Part shown: positions 6,079 to 14,307 of the stretch, piece after piece
Layout of the letters: every line of letters begins with the position of its first letter
Numbering within the stretch: the first letter of the stretch is position 1
NCBI GenBank assembly: GCA_023265535.1
Contig: JAHFTI010000029.1
Location: 1-15,971, forward strand
Direction of reading: 5' to 3'
DNA: 15,971 nt
Source: Opitutaceae bacterium
GTDB taxonomy: Bacteria; Verrucomicrobiota; Verrucomicrobiia; Opitutales; Opitutaceae
Translations under genes and position numbers: made by a program
Notes under the pieces: generated by a model
The model's database searches: none
What the model saw: the letters and a program-made list of their open reading frames with translations, nothing else
What the model was told of the DNA's origin: nothing

Positions 6079-7209
6079 ATGCGCACCCTCTCCAATACCT
6101 TCAGCCTGGTCCGCCGCCTGGCGGCCCTCGTGGTGTTTGGCTCCCTCCTGTTCTCCGGCGTGGCGCAGGCCTCGCGCATCAAGGACATCACCTCCGTCGA
6201 AGGTGGCCGCGACAACCAGCTCGTCGGCTACGGGCTCATCGTAGGTCTCTCGGGGGATGGTGACTCGAATTCGCAGACCACCCTCAAGAGTGTCGGCAAC
6301 GCGCTCCAGCGCTACGGCATCGCCATCGACCCCGCGCAGATGAAGGCGAAGAATGCCGCCGCCGTCATGGTCACTGCTGACATTGCGGCCTTCATGAAGC
6401 CGGGCACCCGGATCGATGTGGTGGTCTCTTCCATCGGTGATGCCAAGTCCCTCCAGGGCGGCGTGCTGATCCAGACTCCCTTGCTTGGCGCCGATGGCCG
6501 CGTGTATGCCGTGGCCCAGGGCCCGGTGGCGGTCGGTGGTTTCCTGGGCGGCGCAGGAGGCCCCGGCGGAGCCACGGTCCAGAAAAACCATCCCACGGTG
6601 GGCGCCATCTCAAACGGTGCGATCGTGGAGCGTGAGATCATCTCTGACTTTTATCGCGACGGACTCATCACCCTCCAGATGCACAATCCCGACTTCACCT
6701 CGGCCTCGCGCCTCGCCTCCGCTGTCAACGCGGTCTGGGCGGGTGCCGCCATTCCGCGCGATGCCGCGACGATCGACGTGCGCATCCCGGCGGGCTTCGC
6801 CGGCCGGGAGGTGGCTTTCCTCGCCAACCTGGGCCAGCTCGAGCTGCATCCCGACACAGAGGCGCGCGTGATTATCAACGAGCGCACGGGCACCATCGTG
6901 GCGACCAGCACGGTGCGGCTCTCGCAGGTGGCGATCAGCCACGGTTCGCTCACGATCACGGTTTCCTCGAACATCGGAGTCAGCCAGCCCAACGCCTTCA
7001 GCAACACCGGCCAGACCATGGCGACGCCCTCCACGCAGACCGCGGTCAACGAGGTCAAGGGCGGCTTCACCGTCATCAACGAGCCCCCCTCAATCGAACG
7101 CCTGGCCGCCGCGCTCAACGCTCTCGGCGTCTCCACGCGCGAGATGATGGCCATTTTCTCCTCGCTCAAGCGCTCGGGCGCCCTGCAGGCCGAGGTAGTG
7201 ATCAACTGA
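6079..7209 (+). CDS. flgI: Flagellar P-ring protein FlgI
   Basis: The 376-residue precursor (E. coli FlgI: 365) has a cleavable signal peptide (hydrophobic about 14-27, cleavage after AQA at residue 31). The mature sequence begins SRIKDITSVEGGRDNQLVGY and continues GLIVGLSGDGD, the hallmark FlgI N-terminus. Further family blocks are KNAAAVMVTADIAAFMKPGT, RIDVVVSSIGDAKSLQGG, LIQTPLLGADGRVYAVAQGP and NGAIVERE. Near the C-terminus are ERTGTIVATSTVRLSQVAIS and the final helix LAAALNALGVSTREMMAIFS. FlgI forms the ring in the peptidoglycan layer around the FlgG rod, with FlgA as its assembly factor. It starts 46 bases after flgH; the leader is CCCCTGAAC without Shine-Dalgarno. Nothing is missing. 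Confidence 0.97.
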   Translation: MRTLSNTFSLVRRLAALVVFGSLLFSGVAQASRIKDITSVEGGRDNQLVGYGLIVGLSGDGDSNSQTTLKSVGNALQRYGIAIDPAQMKAKNAAAVMVTADIAAFMKPGTRIDVVVSSIGDAKSLQGGVLIQTPLLGADGRVYAVAQGPVAVGGFLGGAGGPGGATVQKNHPTVGAISNGAIVEREIISDFYRDGLITLQMHNPDFTSASRLASAVNAVWAGAAIPRDAATIDVRIPAGFAGREVAFLANLGQLELHPDTEARVIINERTGTIVATSTVRLSQVAISHGSLTITVSSNIGVSQPNAFSNTGQTMATPSTQTAVNEVKGGFTVINEPPSIERLAAALNALGVSTREMMAIFSSLKRSGALQAEVVIN

Positions 7210-7232
7210 ATACGCACCCATCTCCCGTTCAC

Positions 7233-7631
7233 ATGAACGTCTCAGCCATCAACAGCGTCAGCGATGCCAAGCGCCTCATGGCCGCGGGCAGGATTGCCGA
7301 CGCACAGGGTGATCCCAATGCCGCCGCCGCCGAGCGCAAACGCCAGGCCGCCACCGCGGCCAAGCAGTTTGAGGCGATCATCCTCCGGCAGCTGCTCGCG
7401 CCCGCCATAGAGCCCATGATGAGCGGCGGTCTCGAGGGAAAGTCGACGGGGGGCTCCGGTGGCGGAGTCTATGGATACATGCTCACGGACACGCTTGCCA
7501 ACAGCCTTTCACAGGGCGGCGGGCTGGGACTTTCACGGATTCTTGAAAAACAATTAACACCCAAGGGTGATGTCGCGGCCGCCAAGGCTGCCGCCACCTA
7601 CAACGTTGGAAAGATGAACAACCATGAATAA
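7233..7631 (+). CDS. flgJ: Single-domain FlgJ: rod-binding (rod cap) protein without muramidase domain
   Basis: The 132 residues correspond only to the N-terminal rod-binding domain of enterobacterial FlgJ (313 residues). Residues about 35-105 carry the family pattern: AATAAKQFEAIILRQLLAPA, then a Gly-rich loop (GLEGKSTGGSGGGVYGYM) and LTDTLANSLSQGGGLGLSRI. The Gly-rich loop followed by a helix ending in LGLSxxL is the classical rod-binding signature. The C-terminal glucosaminidase domain is absent, so another enzyme must open the peptidoglycan for the rod, as in bacteria that use a separate lytic transglycosylase. It lies directly after flgI as in many clusters. Its stop overlaps the next start in ATGAATAA (7624-7631), so the two are probably translationally coupled. 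Confidence 0.85.
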   Translation: MNVSAINSVSDAKRLMAAGRIADAQGDPNAAAAERKRQAATAAKQFEAIILRQLLAPAIEPMMSGGLEGKSTGGSGGGVYGYMLTDTLANSLSQGGGLGLSRILEKQLTPKGDVAAAKAAATYNVGKMNNHE

Positions 7632-8127
7632 TGCCTGGGAATCTATCGCTCATTGCCTGCGTGAGGAACTCGAGGAATACGGCGGGCTGCTGGGACTATT
7701 CGAGGAGCAGCAAAATGCCCTGTTCCGACGCGATGCCAATGGCGTGCTCGCCACGGTGGGCGCCATCGAGTCGCAGGCGCGCTGCGCCACGGTGAAGCGG
7801 CAGCGCCGCGAACAGCTCGTGAGCGACTTCGCGCGCAGCCATTCGCGGGATCCTGACACGCAGCTGCGCACGCTCCTGCCCTATTTCCCGGAGAGTGTGC
7901 GGCCGATGATGGAGGCGCTCATCGATGAGGTGAACCGTCTGATCCACCGCACCCGCAAGCATGCCCGCCAGAATGCGGACCTGCTCCAGCGCACGATCGA
8001 GATGCACCAGGAAGCCCTGCGCTCCCTTCGCCCCGATCTCTTCACCAAGACTTACTCCCAGCGCGGCCAGGTCAGCGTGGCCACCACCACCTCCACGCCG
8101 CGGGTTTCCCTCGAAGCGGTTGGCTGA
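7624..8127 (+). CDS. flgN: FlgN-like flagellar export chaperone
   Basis: The 167-residue protein is predicted to be almost entirely helical and charged, without signal peptide or membrane helix. The N-terminal part (LREELEEYGGLLGLFEEQQN, ALFRRDANGVLATVGAIESQ) has the FlgN pattern of an amphipathic helix followed by a segment corresponding to the FlgN L..aL..gd...l..l...e core. The C-terminus (LLQRTIEMHQEALRSLRPDL, then TKTYSQRGQV) resembles the FlgN ending in which a Y..rG motif follows the last helix. FlgN binds FlgK and FlgL in the cytoplasm and delivers them to the export gate; flgK and flgL are the next two genes, which strongly supports the call. Low primary conservation of this family keeps confidence below that of the structural genes. 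The start overlaps flgJ by eight bases. Confidence 0.78.
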   Translation: MNNAWESIAHCLREELEEYGGLLGLFEEQQNALFRRDANGVLATVGAIESQARCATVKRQRREQLVSDFARSHSRDPDTQLRTLLPYFPESVRPMMEALIDEVNRLIHRTRKHARQNADLLQRTIEMHQEALRSLRPDLFTKTYSQRGQVSVATTTSTPRVSLEAVG

Positions 8128-8174
8128 GCGCCAGGCTCCGCCACGATCCCTCCCACCTCCGACCCCAGCACACC

Positions 8175-9590
8175 ATGTCCGGCCTCTTTGGAAGTCTCAA
8201 CAACAGCGTCAAGGCCCTCAACGCCCAGACGCGTGGCATCGAAACGGCCGGACGCAACCTCGCGAATGTCAGCAACCCTGACTATGCTCGCCAGCGCGTC
8301 ATCTTCGGCGACCGCGGCACTGTCGTGACGACTTCGGGCCCGCAGAGCCTCGGCCTGGAAGCATTGGGGATCCAGCAGCTGCGTGACACGCTCCTCGACC
8401 AGCAGGTCCTTCGCGAGGTGTCGCTACGGGCCGACCTCGAGATGCGCCAGAGCGCCCTTGAATCCACCCAGGCCGGGCTTGGACAGAGCATCGACCGGAA
8501 TTCGGGCACTTCCTCGGCCGACGGCGGCTCCCACGGCATCGCGGAATCGATGTCCGACTTCTTCAATGCCTTCCAAAGTTTCGCCGCCAAGCCCACCGAC
8601 GTGGGAGAAAAGCAGACGCTGATCCAGAAGGCCCAGATCCTTGCCGACCGCTTCCGGATGACCGATGAGCGCCTGACGCAGGTTCAGGCGGACATGACCT
8701 CGGAGATCACGAACAATGTGGACGACGTGAATCGACTGCTGTCCACGATCGCCGACCTCAACACCCAGATCAGCCACTACGAGCAGAACTTTCCCGGCGG
8801 CGCCGCCGATTTGCGTGACACGCGCCAGAAGAACATGGAGGAGCTCGCCAAGCTGATGAATTTCGAGAGCCGACCGCAGCCCGGTTATCCCGGGCAGGTT
8901 CAGCTTTTCACCCATGATGGCACCGGCTCCGAGATTATCCTGGTGAACCTGGGCTCGTCAGCCTCCCTTGCATTGAATGTGGCAGGAACCACCGTGACCG
9001 CGACTCCGCCCGTCGGCGCCGCTGCGGTGGTCGAGTTCAAGTCGGGCGCCATCCACGGAAGCTTTGAGGCGCGTGACACCTATGTGGCGGGAATCCGCAC
9101 CGAGCTCGATGCGCTGGCACACCAGATGGTAGTCTCGGTGAACGGTGCCTATTCCGCTTCCGGCTCCAACTTTTTCAATCCTGCCGGCCTGACAGCGGGC
9201 ACGATTGCGCTGAACGCGGCGATCAATGCCAACACCCTGGTCGCCGGCACGGGCTCCTCCGGCGACAATACCATCGCCATTGCTGTCGGGGCGATCGCCT
9301 CGACCAAGTACAGTGTCGCAGGTGGCGACTTCGTGGACGGCACGATGAGCCAGGCCTACAACAAGACCGTCACGGACATGGGACAGACCCTCTCCGGCGT
9401 GACAGCCCGCCTCGAGGACCAGGCCACGATTGAGAAGCTGATGCGCTCGCAGCGCGACGCCGTATCCGGCGTTTCCCTTGATGAGGAAATGGCCGACCTC
9501 ATGAAATACCAGCGCGCCTTCCAAGCCTCCTCGCGAGTCATCGCCACCATCGACAACCTGCTGGAGACAGTGGTGAACCTCGGCCGCTGA
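8175..9590 (+). CDS. flgK: Flagellar hook-associated protein 1, FlgK
   Basis: The 471-residue protein (E. coli FlgK: 547) begins MSGLFGSLNNSVKALNAQTR with GIETAGRNLANVSNPDYARQ (residues 21-40), the axial-protein signature in its FlgK form (N.sNp.Yarq). Residues about 85-200 are helical, with FNAFQSFAAKPTDVGEKQTL and ADRFRMTDERLTQVQADM, the conserved FlgK helical domain. The middle (about 270-400) is Ala/Gly/Thr-rich and variable, as usual for the exposed domain, and shorter than in enterobacteria. The C-terminus SGVSLDEEMADLMKYQRAFQ and ASSRVIATIDNLLETVVNLG is the canonical helix that packs in the hook-filament junction. It starts 47 bases after the flgN stop with leader CCCCAGCACACC and no Shine-Dalgarno. 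It is cotranscribed with flgL, 33 bases downstream. Confidence 0.96.
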   Translation: MSGLFGSLNNSVKALNAQTRGIETAGRNLANVSNPDYARQRVIFGDRGTVVTTSGPQSLGLEALGIQQLRDTLLDQQVLREVSLRADLEMRQSALESTQAGLGQSIDRNSGTSSADGGSHGIAESMSDFFNAFQSFAAKPTDVGEKQTLIQKAQILADRFRMTDERLTQVQADMTSEITNNVDDVNRLLSTIADLNTQISHYEQNFPGGAADLRDTRQKNMEELAKLMNFESRPQPGYPGQVQLFTHDGTGSEIILVNLGSSASLALNVAGTTVTATPPVGAAAVVEFKSGAIHGSFEARDTYVAGIRTELDALAHQMVVSVNGAYSASGSNFFNPAGLTAGTIALNAAINANTLVAGTGSSGDNTIAIAVGAIASTKYSVAGGDFVDGTMSQAYNKTVTDMGQTLSGVTARLEDQATIEKLMRSQRDAVSGVSLDEEMADLMKYQRAFQASSRVIATIDNLLETVVNLGR

Positions 9591-9611
9591 GCCTCCCGAC
9601 CAATCTAAGAC

Positions 9612-9623
9612 AAAGGATACCCC
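9612..9623 (+). promoter_or_regulatory. Ribosome-binding site of flgL
   Basis: AAAGGA lies six bases before the ATG at 9624 (AAAGGATACCCCATG). It is one of the few clear Shine-Dalgarno sequences here and fixes the flgL start. Confidence 0.6.
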
Positions 9624-10523
9624 ATGAGAGTACCCACCAACAGCAATAGCACGCAGATGCTGGATCGCATCAATGCGCTCAGTGCTCGCCAGTCAAATCT
9701 CCAGACCCAGGTGGCCACGGGACAGCGTATCTTCCAACCCGAGGATGATCCTGCTGCCATGGGCCGCGTGCTGACCCTCAATGCGGAGAAACTGGCCCTC
9801 ACCCAATTCGACAACAACACCGCGTTCGCGATGGACTGGAGCAATGCCACCATCTCAGGCCTCACGGGCATCAAGAAGATCTCCGATCGCGCGGGTGAGC
9901 TTGCCACCCTGGGCCAAGGGGCCATCTCCAACGATTCACTTTCCGCCTATGCGGCGGAGGTCGAGCAGCTGATCGAACAGACCGCCCAGTTGGCGAACTC
10001 GAAACTGCGCAATGACTACCTGTACGGCGGGACTGAGCTCAGCGGCACGCTGGCACACCCGGCTCCCTTCGAGCTCAACACCACAACGGGGCTGTATGAG
10101 TACTGGGGCAATGCCAACCAGATGACGGTGCCCATCTCCGAGAATTCCACGATCACCCCTGGAACGGACGGCACCCAGAACAACGGCATCAAGGACTTCC
10201 TCAACAACCTCATCTCCCTGCGCAACGCACTTCAGGCGGGAGATGTCGCCGCCGTGGGAGCGGCCCGCACCGCGCTCGAGTCCTCGGAGAACAACCTGGT
10301 GGACTCCATCTCCAAGCAGGGCGCCGTCCAGATGCGCATCGAGATCAGCAAATCACAGCGCACCGAACGCATCGACAACATCGAGAAGCTGATTTCCAAG
10401 GAGGCGGACGTGGATCTGCCGACGGCCATCACCCATCTCAACCAGGCCTCGCTGGCCTACCAGGCCGCGTTGCAGTCTACATCGAACATCATGAAGCTCT
10501 CCCTGCTGGATTACCTCCGGTAG
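9624..10523 (+). CDS. flgL: Flagellar hook-associated protein 3, FlgL
   Basis: The 299-residue protein has flagellin-like ends. The N-terminal helix region (MRVPTNSNSTQMLDRINALS, ARQSNLQTQVATGQRIFQPE, DDPAAMGRVLTL) contains the conserved G..i..psDDP.a... signature. The C-terminal helix is DLPTAITHLNQASLAYQAAL followed by QSTSNIMKLSLLDYL, the standard FlgL/flagellin ending. The segment YLYGGTEL near residue 133 is characteristic of FlgL rather than filament flagellin. FlgL forms the last junction layer between hook and filament and is escorted by FlgN. It is probably the last flagellar gene of this transcript; a glycosyltransferase follows within 50 bases on the same strand. No flgM or flagellin gene follows. 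Confidence 0.95.
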   Translation: MRVPTNSNSTQMLDRINALSARQSNLQTQVATGQRIFQPEDDPAAMGRVLTLNAEKLALTQFDNNTAFAMDWSNATISGLTGIKKISDRAGELATLGQGAISNDSLSAYAAEVEQLIEQTAQLANSKLRNDYLYGGTELSGTLAHPAPFELNTTTGLYEYWGNANQMTVPISENSTITPGTDGTQNNGIKDFLNNLISLRNALQAGDVAAVGAARTALESSENNLVDSISKQGAVQMRIEISKSQRTERIDNIEKLISKEADVDLPTAITHLNQASLAYQAALQSTSNIMKLSLLDYLR

Positions 10524-10570
10524 CGGGGGCGCAAGGCTTCTGCGTGACAGCCGGCCCGCGGCTGCTCTTA

Positions 10571-11518
10571 ATGGCGCGGATGCCCCAGGATTCCCAGGAC
10601 AAGCGGGAGCACGAGCCCCCGCTGCTCTCCGTCATAATCGTCGCCTACAAGTCTCGCGACGAGATCGGCGCCTGCCTCGACTCCCTGCCGCGCGAACTCC
10701 GCGGCGGACGCCTGGAGTGCGTGCTCGTGGACAACTCGCCGGGCGACGGGACGGGCGACCTCGTCCGCAGCATGTATCCGTGGGTTCACTACATTGCCCC
10801 GGAGGAAAACCTGGGCTTTGGAAGGGCCAACAACCTGGGCTTCGCCGCCAGCAGCGGCGCCCATGTGCTCTTCCTCAATCCCGACACCGTGTCGAATGCC
10901 CCTGCCTTGGAGCATTGCCTGGCGCTGCTTCAGTCCGATCCCGGCATCGGGCTGGTTTCCCCTAGGCTGGTCATGGCGGATGGACGCATGGACCTGGCGT
11001 GCCGGCGTTCCATCCCCAGCCTCTGGGATGGTTTCTGCCGTGCGGCAGGCCTGGCCGCACTCTTTCCGCGTTCGCGGCTTTTCGCCGGCTACAACCTGAC
11101 CTGGCTGAGCGAGGAGGGGCGCCATGAGGTGGGCGCGATCAACGGTGCCTTCATGCTGGGGCGGCGCAGCCTGTTTTCGGAACTGGCAGGGCCTTCGGGC
11201 ACCGAGGTGTTTGACGAGCGCTTCTTCATGTATGGGGACGATCTCGACCTCTGCATCCGGGTGGCCCGCTCCGGCAAACGCATCCTCTACGAGGGCGGCC
11301 ATTCCATCATACACCTGAAGGGACTGAGCGTGGGGAAGGATTATGACAGGATGTCCCACGCCATCTTCGACGCGAACCGGGAGGTTTACCTGAAGCATTT
11401 CAATCCCCACGGCTCCGCCCTGGTGCGCCTCAAGTACCGCCTGGCCTTCGGTCTTTGGAAGCGCATCGCACTGGCCCGCGCGCGCCTCCGAGGGCATCGT
11501 GCGGTGCGGCCTGTGTGA
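10571..11518 (+). CDS. Glycosyltransferase family 2, rhamnosyltransferase-like
   Basis: This cytoplasmic or membrane-associated GT-A enzyme transfers a sugar from a nucleotide-sugar donor. Positions are from the ATG at 10571 (315 residues). The GT2 nucleotide-binding start is SVIIVAYKS (20-28), then VDNSPGDG (53-60), NLGFGRANNLGFA (80-92) and FLNPDT (101-106, the DxD-equivalent metal site). Acceptor-side motifs are GAFMLGRR (192-199) and FDERFFMYGDDLDLCIRVAR (214-233), with a later His (HLKG). This set is typical of WbbL-type rhamnosyltransferases in O-antigen or glycan synthesis; the acceptor cannot be told. A GTG at 10544 with AAGG seven bases before it would add nine residues; I prefer the ATG because all other genes here use ATG. 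The gene starts just after flgL, hinting at flagellar glycosylation, but that is only proximity. Confidence 0.87.
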   Translation: MARMPQDSQDKREHEPPLLSVIIVAYKSRDEIGACLDSLPRELRGGRLECVLVDNSPGDGTGDLVRSMYPWVHYIAPEENLGFGRANNLGFAASSGAHVLFLNPDTVSNAPALEHCLALLQSDPGIGLVSPRLVMADGRMDLACRRSIPSLWDGFCRAAGLAALFPRSRLFAGYNLTWLSEEGRHEVGAINGAFMLGRRSLFSELAGPSGTEVFDERFFMYGDDLDLCIRVARSGKRILYEGGHSIIHLKGLSVGKDYDRMSHAIFDANREVYLKHFNPHGSALVRLKYRLAFGLWKRIALARARLRGHRAVRPV

Positions 11519-11590
11519 GGGATGGGGGCGCGGTGGACGGGAGGGGAGGGCGCGCGAAGGTTCCGGAGACTGGGGAGCCCCACAGCTCGG

Positions 11591-11608
11591 GGGGAGGGGG
11601 CGCTCCCC
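11591..11608 (+). repeat. Inverted repeat in the gap between glycosyltransferase and galE
   Basis: GGGGAG at 11591-11596 pairs with CTCCCC at 11603-11608 around a 6-base loop; a perfect palindrome GGGGCCGGCCCC follows at 11663-11674. No proper T-tract is adjacent (only TTTT at 11619-11622), so termination is uncertain. The 177-base gap holds no gene that I can support. Confidence 0.25.
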
Positions 11609-11695
11609 GGGGGCATGCTTTTACTGTAAACTTCGACATCGCGCTTTTCCATTTACGCAAGGGGGGCCGGCCCCTCAGGATGCCGGCTCGCACGC

Positions 11696-12745
11696 ATGAA
11701 AATCCTCGTCACCGGCGGCGCCGGCTACATCGGTTCACACACGGTTCTCTCGTTGCTTGAGGCCGGGCACAGCCCGGTCGTCGCGGACGACTATTCCAAC
11801 AGCAAGCCGGAGAGCATCCGGCGCGTGTCGGAACTGGCGCGTTCGCTGCCGCAGGTGGGGGCCTCGTTCGCGGGTGTGCCCTGCGTGCAGCTCGACATCG
11901 CCGACGAGGCGGGCCTCTCGGCCCTCTTTGAGCAGCACCGTTTCGATGCTGTCATCCACTTTGCCGGCCTCAAGGCCGTGGGCGAATCCGTGCGCGAGCC
12001 GCTGCGCTACTATTCGGTCAACATCGGCACGACGCTCACGCTGCTGCGCGTCATGGAGCGCTTCGGCTGCCGCCGCCTGGTCTTCAGTTCCTCGGCCACC
12101 GTGTACGGCGTGCCGGAACGCCTGCCGCTCACCGAGGACTGCAGGCTTTCGGCGGAGAGTCCCTACGGCCGCACCAAGCTCATGATCGAGGACATGCTGC
12201 GCGATCTCGCGGCGGCTCCCTCGAAGGGCGGCGAGCCCTGGCGCATCGCCCTGCTGCGCTACTTCAATCCCGTGGGTGCGCACCCCTCGGGCCGCATCGG
12301 CGAGGACCCCAACGGAATTCCGAACAATCTCTTTCCCTTTGTCACGCAGGTCGCGGTGGGCCGCCTGCCCGCCCTTTCGGTGTACGGCAGCGACTATCCG
12401 ACGAAGGATGGCACGGGTGTGCGCGACTACCTGCATGTGGTCGACCTGGCCGAGGGGCACGTCAAGGCCGTCGAGGCGATTGACCGCATCACCGGTGCGG
12501 AGGCGATCAACCTCGGCACGGGACGCGGCAACAGCGTGCTTGAGGTGATCAAGGCCTTTGAGGCGGCCTCGGGAAAGACCCTGAATTACAAGCTGGTCGC
12601 GCGCCGTCCCGGCGACGTGGCGGCGTGTTACGCGCATCCCGAGAAGGCCGAACGCCTGCTGGGCTGGAAGGCCAGGCTGGACCTCGACACGATGTGCCGC
12701 GACTCCTGGCGCTGGCAGCAGGACAATCCCAAGGGCTACGCCTGA
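11696..12745 (+). CDS. galE: UDP-glucose 4-epimerase GalE
   Basis: The 349-residue protein (E. coli GalE: 338) is an extended short-chain dehydrogenase. It interconverts UDP-glucose and UDP-galactose through a tightly bound NAD. The NAD-binding glycine motif is GGAGYIG (7-13, in MKILVTGGAGYIGSH). D31 and D32 follow strand 2. HFAGLKAVGES (88-98) is the GalE substrate/NAD loop. The catalytic triad is S133 (SSSATVYG), Y157 and K161 (SPYGRTK). LLRYFNPVGAHPSGRIGEDP, IPNNLFPFV and GTGVRDYLHVVDLAEGH are diagnostic of GalE rather than generic NDP-sugar epimerases. It supplies UDP-galactose for surface glycans or for galactose use. A 177-base gap separates it from the glycosyltransferase, so it may have its own promoter, though none is clear. 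It starts without Shine-Dalgarno and converges on the next gene. Confidence 0.96.
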   Translation: MKILVTGGAGYIGSHTVLSLLEAGHSPVVADDYSNSKPESIRRVSELARSLPQVGASFAGVPCVQLDIADEAGLSALFEQHRFDAVIHFAGLKAVGESVREPLRYYSVNIGTTLTLLRVMERFGCRRLVFSSSATVYGVPERLPLTEDCRLSAESPYGRTKLMIEDMLRDLAAAPSKGGEPWRIALLRYFNPVGAHPSGRIGEDPNGIPNNLFPFVTQVAVGRLPALSVYGSDYPTKDGTGVRDYLHVVDLAEGHVKAVEAIDRITGAEAINLGTGRGNSVLEVIKAFEAASGKTLNYKLVARRPGDVAACYAHPEKAERLLGWKARLDLDTMCRDSWRWQQDNPKGYA

Positions 12746-12790
12746 CGAGAGGAGGCGATCAGCGGGTAGCGGGAAGCGAGGAGGGGAGGG

Positions 12791-12821
12791 CGGGCCTGAG
12801 TGCAGCCCTTGCCCAGGCCCG
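12791..12821. terminator. Possible bidirectional terminator between convergent galE and the oxidase gene
   Basis: CGGGCCTG at 12791-12798 is the exact reverse complement of CAGGCCCG at 12814-12821, an 8-bp stem with a 15-base loop. It sits in the 88-base gap between convergent genes, where a shared terminator is expected. There is no T-run on either side, so the support is position plus stem only. Confidence 0.45.
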
Positions 12822-12833
12822 GACGGGGCCCGC

Positions 12834-14270
12834 TTACTTGTGGTCCCAGGGGAGCTTCACGGCGAGGCGGGGATGCTTCCAGACTTCGAAGCGCTCAAAC
12901 ATCTTGCCCGGATTGAGGATCCCGTTGGGGTCGAGGGCGGCCTTGACCGCCTTCATGGCGCCAATCTGGGCAGGGCTGTGCTGGAGCGAGAGGAACGGCG
13001 TCTTGGCCAGGCCGATGCCGTGCTCGCCCGAGATCGCCCCGTCGAGGGAGACGACCTTTTCCATGAGGGCCTGCACTGCCTCCTCGGCGGCGTGGCATTG
13101 CGCGGGGTCGGCCTTCCGGTACATGATGTTCACATGCAGGTTGCCGTCGCCGAGATGGCCGAAGGTCGGGATGGAGAGGCCTGACTTTTTGCGCAGGGTG
13201 TCGAGGAAGCGCGCGAATTTTTCGTAGTTGCGGGCGGGGATCACGATGTCCTCGTTGAGCTTGGAGTCGCCCAGCTCGAACATGGCTCCCGAGCATTTTC
13301 GGCGCACGGCCCAGAGCTCCTCCGCCTCCTCGCGCGTGCGTGCGGCGCGATGGGCGACGGCGAGTCGCTTGGCCCAGGCGATGAGCTGTTTTTTCTGGTC
13401 GCGCAATTCGCTGGCGCTGCCGGCTAGCTCGAGGAGCAGCACGGGGCGGCCGGACTGGCCCGCGAAGACCGCCCTGCCCGTGGCGCTCTCGGCGCAGTGC
13501 ACGCTGAAGCGGTCGAGGAATTCGCAGATGGCAGGTTGGATGCGCTGGGAGAAGAGATCGCGCGCGGCGGCGAAGGCGGCGCACTCGTCCTTGAAGGCGG
13601 CGAGGAAGGTGTAGCGTTCGGCGGGCTTGGGGATGAGGCGCAGCGTGGCTCCGGTGATGACGCCGAGCATGCCCTCGCTGCCGATCCAGAGATCGCGCAG
13701 GTTGAAGCCGGCGGAGAACTTCTTGGTGGCGGTGCCCCAGCGCACGAATTCGCCTGTGGGCAGGAAGCCCTCGAGGGCGAGCACGTAGTCGCGGGTGACG
13801 CCGTATTTGCCGCCGTGCATGCCGCCGGCGTTGCAGGCGATGTTGCCGCCAATGGTGCAGTAGGCCTTGGAGGAAGGGTCGGGCGGGTAGAACCAGCCCT
13901 GGGCCTCGGCGGCAGCCTGGATGTCGGCCACGAGGGCTCCGGTGCCCACGTGGGCCATGCCGATTTCTGCGTCGATGCGGATCTTGTCCCAACCCTTCAG
14001 CTGGAGGACCCAGCCTCCCAGGAGGGGGGCGGCGGCGCCGGTGAGGGTGGTGCCTGAGCCGCGCACCGTGACCGGGACCTTGTGCTTGTTGGCGAGGGAG
14101 AGCAGCGCGCCGATGTCCTCATTGTGACGCGGGTGGACGAGGGCGCTCGGGTGGAAGAGGATCTTGCTGCTGTCGAAGCCTGCCTCGTGGAGTTTCTCCG
14201 GCGAGGTCAGCACGACTTGGGTGCCGAGTTTCTTGACGAGGGCCCGGGTGGCGGCGGCGAAGTGGGACAT
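12834..14270 (-). CDS. FAD-linked 2-hydroxyacid dehydrogenase, GlcD / D-lactate dehydrogenase family
   Basis: This flavoprotein of the vanillyl-alcohol-oxidase fold probably oxidises a 2-hydroxyacid (glycolate, D-lactate or D-2-hydroxyglutarate) to the 2-oxoacid. From the ATG at 14270 it has 478 residues. FAD-binding motifs are RGSGTTLTGAA (70-80), PPDPSS (129-134), TIGGNIACNAGGMHGGKYG (139-157) and GSEGMLGVIT (197-206). The C-terminal FAD-oxidase domain has NEDIVIP (339-345), GHLGDGNLHVN (371-381), GEHGIG (415-420) and DPNGILNPGKMF (447-458). These are standard for GlcD/Dld2, and there is no fused Fe-S domain. The substrate cannot be decided and no glcE or glcF neighbour is present, so I give no symbol. 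An upstream ATG at 14306 would add 12 residues (MPPPFHQACAIS), but it directly abuts a palindrome that looks like an operator, so I prefer 14270. It converges with galE. Confidence 0.88.
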   Translation of the reverse strand: MSHFAAATRALVKKLGTQVVLTSPEKLHEAGFDSSKILFHPSALVHPRHNEDIGALLSLANKHKVPVTVRGSGTTLTGAAAPLLGGWVLQLKGWDKIRIDAEIGMAHVGTGALVADIQAAAEAQGWFYPPDPSSKAYCTIGGNIACNAGGMHGGKYGVTRDYVLALEGFLPTGEFVRWGTATKKFSAGFNLRDLWIGSEGMLGVITGATLRLIPKPAERYTFLAAFKDECAAFAAARDLFSQRIQPAICEFLDRFSVHCAESATGRAVFAGQSGRPVLLLELAGSASELRDQKKQLIAWAKRLAVAHRAARTREEAEELWAVRRKCSGAMFELGDSKLNEDIVIPARNYEKFARFLDTLRKKSGLSIPTFGHLGDGNLHVNIMYRKADPAQCHAAEEAVQALMEKVVSLDGAISGEHGIGLAKTPFLSLQHSPAQIGAMKAVKAALDPNGILNPGKMFERFEVWKHPRLAVKLPWDHK

Positions 14271-14307
14271 GGAGATGGCGCAGGCTTGGTGAAAGGGGGG
14301 CGGCATG

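Noticed and set aside
11455..11760. + strand open frames bridging the glycosyltransferase end and galE start
   Set aside because: They overlap both real genes out of frame and have shadow composition.
11735..12637. 300-codon minus-strand open frame opposite galE
   Set aside because: His/Arg-rich antisense shadow of galE, which has all catalytic motifs.
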